This document shows, one piece after another, positions 58,787 through 64,000 of a stretch of 64,000 bases of DNA. The DNA comes from Dioscorea cayenensis subsp. rotundata. Its lineage: Eukaryota; Streptophyta; Magnoliopsida; Dioscoreales; Dioscoreaceae. The notes under the pieces are model-generated. The model saw nothing but the letters and a program-made list of their open reading frames with translations. It did not search any database and was not told where the DNA came from. Position 1 is the first letter of the stretch, and every line of letters begins with the position of its first letter. Position numbers and translations under genes: made by a program. Where the stretch lies: contig NC_052472.1 in NCBI RefSeq assembly GCF_009730915.1, positions 19,126,382 through 19,190,381 on the forward strand, given 5' to 3'.

Positions 58787-60480
58787 CTAGCCAAATGATC
58801 CACATCTTTTACGTTTGTGCCTACCTTTCTTGACTTCATCAAAACCTATAATCCTATTTTTCCAAGGCCTACTAGCTAGCCTCCTTGAGATAGGTGGTAG
58901 TAGAGACTCACCATCACCAGTACTGACCGATTCATTCATATCAGGCATAGGTGCAACCTCCATTTGATAGGTTGCTTTATATTTGTCTACTGAAAAATAA
59001 TCATCAACATAATCTTCCCACTTTGCTCTTCTGATGGAATGCATAAAAGCAAGGGAATACATACATGGTATACCTGATACTTGCCATCTTCTGCATGTAC
59101 ATTTTCTCTCATTGAGCACCACTTCACATCTCTTGTCTTTATATGATACTTCTATCTTAAAGTCAATGCTTCTTCTAACATGATATTTAATTAAACACAT
59201 ACTTGATTCCCTAACATTTTTTACTACAAATGGAACAACTTTCCCTTTCCATCTAACTGTCAAAGTCCTTCTATCCATCATCTACATTATGTTTTGTCAG
59301 ACAGTATCAAGTAAATCCAACACTGGCCTGTGTCTTGAATCTACAACCCATGCATTGAAGCTTTTAGAGATATTGTTTGTGATGTAATGACACTTGGCAA
59401 TAGTCCCAAATTGAGATTAACTCCAAATTTCACACCTTTTCTCCAAGTCTAAGAACCATTCATATGCCCTCATATTTATTGTTTTCAATCTTTCTAGAGA
59501 AGAATTGTAGCTTGTTGTGGTAAATGCATTTGCAGTTGATCAAAAAATCTTCTGTAATATATTTCTAGCAAACTTCTTCTTGAAGTTCTTGTATAAATGT
59601 CTCACACATGTCCTGTGTTCATCAAGAGGATATATCTTAGAAATTGCTTCCTCTAACCCCTTCTACTTGTCTAAAGTCAAAACCAATCCATTAGGCATTC
59701 CAATTGCTTCATACATTGCACTGAGAAACTATGTCCATGATTCAATATTATCTGACTCTACACCCAGTCAAGAAGCCTACAGTGCAAGCATCAATGCTAA
59801 TAAATATTCTTCTAAATGCCATCCATCATTTTGTTAAATCCTATCAATTTTCACCATAGTGCCATGGTTTCTTCTAACCAACTCTTCTTTGAATGCCATC
59901 ATCTTTGAATAAGAGTTGTCCCAACAACCATGAATAATAGACATTGCAATCTCTTTTCCCCTCCACACTCTATGGTAAGGCTAGGCCACATGATATTTTT
60001 TCACTAGTCTTCTTCTTAGTTCAGATGGTGCCACTTCACCCTCATTTCTGAGCCACTCAATAACTCTATCTGCAACCCAATTTTTAGTAGCCATTTTTTT
60101 CCCACTTTTGTTCACTGAACGACATGAATGCTTTTCATCATCGGAGTCACTCTATTATAGAGAGAATGATAACTTTTTTCACTTTCAACCTCCATATCTT
60201 CATCAACTCCTTTAGTGACACTATCCTCATCATTGCCTACATAGTCCTCATCTGATTCATCTTCAACCTCTACCTGTTGCATTTCATTTATGATTCTTGG
60301 TTCAATTTCAATTGGATCATATGAGCTTCCTTCTATTTGATGCACTTGGTAACTTTGCTTTCTTAGGTCATATCTTGTTCCCTCATTTGCTTTTTCCAAC
60401 TGCCCTTGTACTGTAATAGGTGTAACATCATCCAACACCACATGATAAATCTCACATGTTTTATCTTCTTTGCACAAATC
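58787..60480 (-). pseudogene. Mutator-like element transposase, decayed
   Basis: MULE transposases cut and paste DNA using a DDE domain and a SWIM zinc finger. Read on -, the N-terminal acidic part is 60,112-60,477 (ESDEDYVGNDED). A middle part in broken frames follows, with WDNSYSKMMAFKEEL, SAMYEAIGMPNGLVLTLDK, GLEEAISKIYPLDEHRTCVR, HLYKNFKKKFARNI and AKCHYITNNISKSFNAWV. An intact C-terminal frame (58,787-59,281, 164 aa) carries the SWIM region CTCRRWQVSGIPCMYS. In that frame C61, C63 and C73 are kept but the zinc-binding His is Tyr75. Several in-frame stops lie between 59,290 and 60,110, and the segment between the acidic part and the catalytic core looks shortened. Confidence 0.8.
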
Positions 60481-60530
60481 TAATGCATGTAGAAGATCTG
60501 AATCATTGACGATTTGGTATAATACACGAA

Positions 60531-60802
60531 TTGGTCCCTCTACTTTTCTCTCTCTTCCTTTTTGGTCCCTCTACTCAGAAATGCTCCCCATTAGTCCATC
60601 TATTCTTGAAAATGACCCAACTTAGTCCCTCTATCCTTAATCTCTTCCCATCTAGTCTCTCTATTCTTGAAAATATAGTCACTAATTGGCCCATTTTAGA
60701 GTAGAAGGGACTAAGTAGAGACCAGTTTAAGGTAGATGGGCTGGTCAGAGACATGTTTGAGTAAGAGGGACCAAAAAGAAAGAGAAGAAAAGTAGAGGGC
60801 CA
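60531..60802. repeat. Foldback / MITE-like element with about 45-bp inverted ends
   Basis: The left end TTGGTCCCTCTACTTTTCTC pairs with the right end, which carries AGAGGGACCAAAAAGAAAG and GAAAAGTAGAGGGCCAG. The GGTCCCTCTA word recurs in the left half and as TAGTCC(C/A)TCTAT. About 270 bp, non-coding. No target duplication is evident. Confidence 0.65.
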
Positions 60803-61121
60803 GTCGGATATTATCTAGAGTAGATCGATGATTCAGAGGGTCTTCACGTACATTAGATATGTGCAAATAGATAAAACATGTGAGATTTATCATGTGGTTA
60901 TTCTTTGGTTCATGTGACTGGTTCGCTCTATATAGCATTACTCTTTTAGATGTTCTTGTGGCCATGATGATTTGCCCTATAAAAGAGTATGGAGATTGGG
61001 TAGCGTGGCAACTTTAGTTGCAGCCCTTGATTTATCAATGTGAAAGAATAGAGAGCAAGATCTGAGCCTATGATGTTCATTCTCTGAATTTTTTCTTGTC
61101 TTAAATTCGGTCTAATCCAGT

Positions 61122-63290
61122 TCTTGAAGCATTTGGGAAGGCAAAAATTGTTAGTATGCAGGAGCAGGTATGCACTTTTTACATATTTCAGGGTAAATGA
61201 AACATTGTGATAAATTGTTAATCATTTTCTTTTCTTGAACATTGTGATAAAACATTGTGATCTATCTCTTTAATTTTTTATTAAACATATTGCAGCATCT
61301 TTGAACATTGTGATAAAACATTGTGATAATTAATTCTTGTTTACTTCATTATCTCTAATTTCTAGATATAGATGGCCTTGCTATTCATAGTCATCTCATA
61401 TGGGTATGGAAACTATTATTGCAAACTATCAGTTCATTGTTTTAATTAGCTAATTCACAATTCTATATGTGGTTATGATGTTATTATAAATATATGTTAG
61501 GAATGTTATGCGAGCATTATGTTCTATTAGGAAGTGACATGCTCCATGTTATCTTTTATTCGGGAAAGCTTATTGTAATGTGATACCTCTGTCATATTTG
61601 ATTTGCATGATTGCTAAATTATCTGATATTTAACCTATGGTTCTGAAGATCTGGGTCATTTCAGTGCACTTTTGTAGCTGTGTCATTTAAGAAGATGATG
61701 TTCAAACTTTAGAGTAGCTTAATGATTAAATGCTGCCATTTTGATTAGATTACTATTGTTGTGCTAATAATATATGTACATATATATATATATATATGTT
61801 GGGATAAAAAATGACAGAATTAAAATGTTCTTTTTTTTTTATTTCAATGTAGGAATTCAAAGGTTTTACCTTTTCTTGCAAATTGATAATCAATCTGCAA
61901 GAAATTATCAATTAGAGCAGAACAGTTGTATGAAGAAATTATCAAAAGAAAAAACAAGTCTTATGGAGAAATATACGGTTGGTTTGGAGAAACCATTGCT
62001 TGCAGATTGTTATAAATATTATTCACGACTAGCTACTGATTACATTCAGAAATATTCCTGCTCAGGATACATGTTCATGGTTTGTGCTTGTGTTACTTAC
62101 TTGATATTATGCTATTTTACTGTTATTTTATTGTTACATTGATCATAGTTGCTTTGTCCTAATAAAAGTCTGTTCCTCTATCTGAAATAAATTTCCTACT
62201 GATTTGTGCCTTAGTTGTGTTCTGATCCTGCAGCATCTAAAGTGTAGATGGTTGGTTGATAATTCAATGCTAGTGACTAACTCACTTTTTATTATTGTGT
62301 TTGATGTTCATGTATATGTATATATCTACATATTAAAGATGCAAAAACTAAGTACTGCCATCAGTTTGAAGAAGTTTGTGCACATAAAGTATCTTATTCC
62401 ATTATAATAATCTTGCAGGTAGCACAACATGAATTATTAGTGGTGCAACATAAGCAACTCTTTGAAAAGGATGACTCTGGTTTGAAAATATATTTTTATT
62501 ATTAGTGCTTATATTTTTATTCTAATTTAATTGATGGTGAGAAGTTTTGTTTTCTGTGATTTTTGTTCTTTCTTAGTTGCTCTTTAGGATGTGGTTTTAG
62601 TTTCTGTGTTGCAACTGTTCTTCAGCATAATATTAAGTTACTGTTATTACTATTGCCTTGCTTGTCTCCAAATAAGAGAAACTTGGATTGGTTTAATGTA
62701 TTCTTTATTAAGAAAGCCATCTCCTTATGCTTCAATTTCTCGTTCGCTGGTTGTTACAATCATCATCTAATTTTTTTTTGTGTGAATTAAATGTTTGCAA
62801 AGTGATTTTTTTGGTATATTGTCCTTGATGTTTATAAAGAAATTTTAGTGGGAGGGCGTGTTTTAGGGAATGCATATTGAAGGTTGTATAACAAATATCA
62901 AAATTCAGTTTTATGTGATTGAGAAGACCCAGTAGTTTATTATTTTTTTTTAACATTTTTATTGTTGTTGGATAAGATTTCAATAAAAAAAAAAAAACAA
63001 ACGCATTTTGTTCATTATATTGCTTTGATGCCTTTGATCAATGCTACTCGTTTGTAAATTGTAATCCTTTTAGTTGATGGCCTCATATAGTGGCCAGGTT
63101 GTTGCCAAATTGTTTATAATACCTTTTTACCATGACTAATTAAAGATATTGTGTGCTAGTGACTTGTAGGATTGGGGTGGTTTCTGGCAAAGCAATATTT
63201 GGGCCTCCGCTTAAGGAGTACTAGAAAAATAAAGCTTCAGGAAGAAACAACAAAGGAGGAAGATACAAGCAGCATTTAGCAGTACTTGTA
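61122..63290 (+). CDS. Possible exons of an unidentified gene
   Basis: Weak call. A piece ending at 61,167 (LEAFGKAKIVSMQEQ) has a good donor, GTATGC. A longer open piece at about 61,900-62,080 reads NYQLEQNSCMKKLSKEKTSL and on through KPLLADCYKYYSRLATDYIQ. A piece near 62,420-62,480 (VAQHELLVVQHKQLFEKDDS) follows a TTGCAG acceptor, and one near 63,170-63,277 (FLAKQYLGLRLRSTRKIKLQ) ends in a stop. Introns would be GT-AG and AT-rich. I do not recognise the product. It could equally be a decayed gene. Confidence 0.3.
61190..61335. repeat. Repeated ACATTGTGATAAA words in an intron-like stretch
   Basis: GAACATTGTGATAAAACATTGTGAT occurs twice about 70 bp apart (near 61,236 and 61,302), with a further GAAACATTGTGATAAATTG just before (61,199). 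Confidence 0.75.
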
Positions 63291-63299
63291 AGGAACTGC

Positions 63300-64000
63300 A
63301 ATGTGATACAATTTTGGGAACTAACTCTATGTATCTCCGCAATTGTGGTTCACCCATTTTCCACATGTGTAACTTGCATAATAAATAAGGAAGTTTTTTT
63401 TTGTGAATGGATAATTCCTACGACTTTTGCTTAACTACAGAAGCTTGCTTGATTATTCTTTCTGTCACTAAGTTACTCCTTTTCCTCTTGGCAGGGATAA
63501 AAATTCTCAGGGAGAAACCTAGTGATAGCAGGTGGAGTCATGACTGTCCTGGTACCCAAGAACATAATCATATGTCTTGTGAGCATTATATGTGAGCAAA
63601 ACAAAGACATACTCAGATTGTGAGCATTATATGTCTTGTGAGCAAAACATACTCAAGACTGTGAGCAAAATAAATTAAACAAAAAAAAAATAAAAAACAA
63701 ATAGAAAACCATTTCCAAACAAAGACAGCATCATGAACACTTCCCCTTACTACAAAATTAAACAACATATATGCCTTGCTTTCATCTTTTTATGTTTAAA
63801 CATAAGCAACACAAACACAAAAATCCTTACTTATAACACAAACTTGAACACAAAATTTCTATTTTTCCTCCACGAACATGAACATGAATACGAACACAAA
63901 AATTAAACCTTGCGCTATATAAGCAACTTGCATCACAATACGATTCCTTGAAAAATTAAAATGGATAATACATCACAACTTCATATCACCAATGATCTTA
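63300..64000. other. AT-rich end of window, no gene recognised, short tandem repeat
   Basis: Contains a local repeat at about 63,575-63,670 (GTGAGCATTATATG, CTTGTGAGCAAAACA and ACATACTCA repeated two to three times) and A-rich DNA. Nothing else could be assigned. Confidence 0.55.

Noticed and set aside
61122..61167. Myosin motor fragment suggested by SNPVLEAFGKAKIV
   Set aside because: Resembles the plant myosin SNPLLEAFGNAKTV segment, but the following residues and exons do not match myosin and a stop lies just upstream; too short to call.
1..64000. tRNA, rRNA or snoRNA genes
   Set aside because: No cloverleaf A/B box pairs or rRNA-like blocks noticed by eye; a covariance search was not possible.

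Overview
The window is nuclear DNA of a flowering plant. It has spliced genes with GT-AG introns, a PLS-class pentatricopeptide gene, receptor-like proteins of the EIX/Cf type, plant L1-type LINEs, a Mutator-like transposase and AT-rich intergenic DNA. I cannot name the species. There is no bacterial operon structure, no CRISPR array, and I saw no tRNA or rRNA.

Left part (1-22,360). The 3' half of a CPSF100 (cleavage/polyadenylation factor subunit 2) gene runs on + to about 6,505. It is followed on - by a damaged 2-oxoglutarate/Fe(II) dioxygenase (7,533-8,654) and a PPR gene (10,944-13,482). Two pieces of this neighbourhood recur downstream: a CPSF100 intron/exon piece at about 15,995-17,396 and a dioxygenase piece at about 20,541-21,360. 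A 5'-truncated LINE sits between them, and a 1-kb run of N follows. Many coding breaks in this part are single-base indels, which raises the question of local sequence quality.

Central part (22,361-57,060). This is a tandem array on the - strand. The repeating unit is a receptor-like protein (RLP) gene, its 5' and 3' flanks, and the first two exons of a theta-class glutathione S-transferase. There are four RLP copies. Only the third (43,009-45,879, 956 aa) is intact. RLP1 is frameshifted and has lost one LRR. RLP2 is 5'-truncated, is fused to GST intron sequence and carries a solo LTR with a 5-bp target duplication. RLP4 carries a TRIM element with a 5-bp target duplication, a deletion and frameshifts. 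The array is riddled with LINE-derived DNA. This includes a full-length LINE with an 18-bp target duplication (31,756-37,815), a LINE 3' fragment just upstream of RLP1, and several unusual LINE-like elements that carry one long ORF but no reverse transcriptase (29,531-31,465, 46,644-48,602, 48,898-about 50,640, and a tail at 46,217-46,555).

Right part (57,060-64,000). AT-rich DNA holds a degenerate repeat tract, a decayed Mutator-like transposase (58,787-60,480, -), a foldback element (60,531-60,802) and possible exons of an unidentified + strand gene (about 61,120-63,290).

As a system, the array is a resistance-type RLP cluster expanding by unequal exchange and dragging part of a neighbouring GST gene with it. 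Retroelements inactivate copies and mark the rearrangement junctions. The most novel-looking item is the RT-less, ORF-carrying LINE-like family, whose members share 3' termini with RT-encoding LINEs in the same window.
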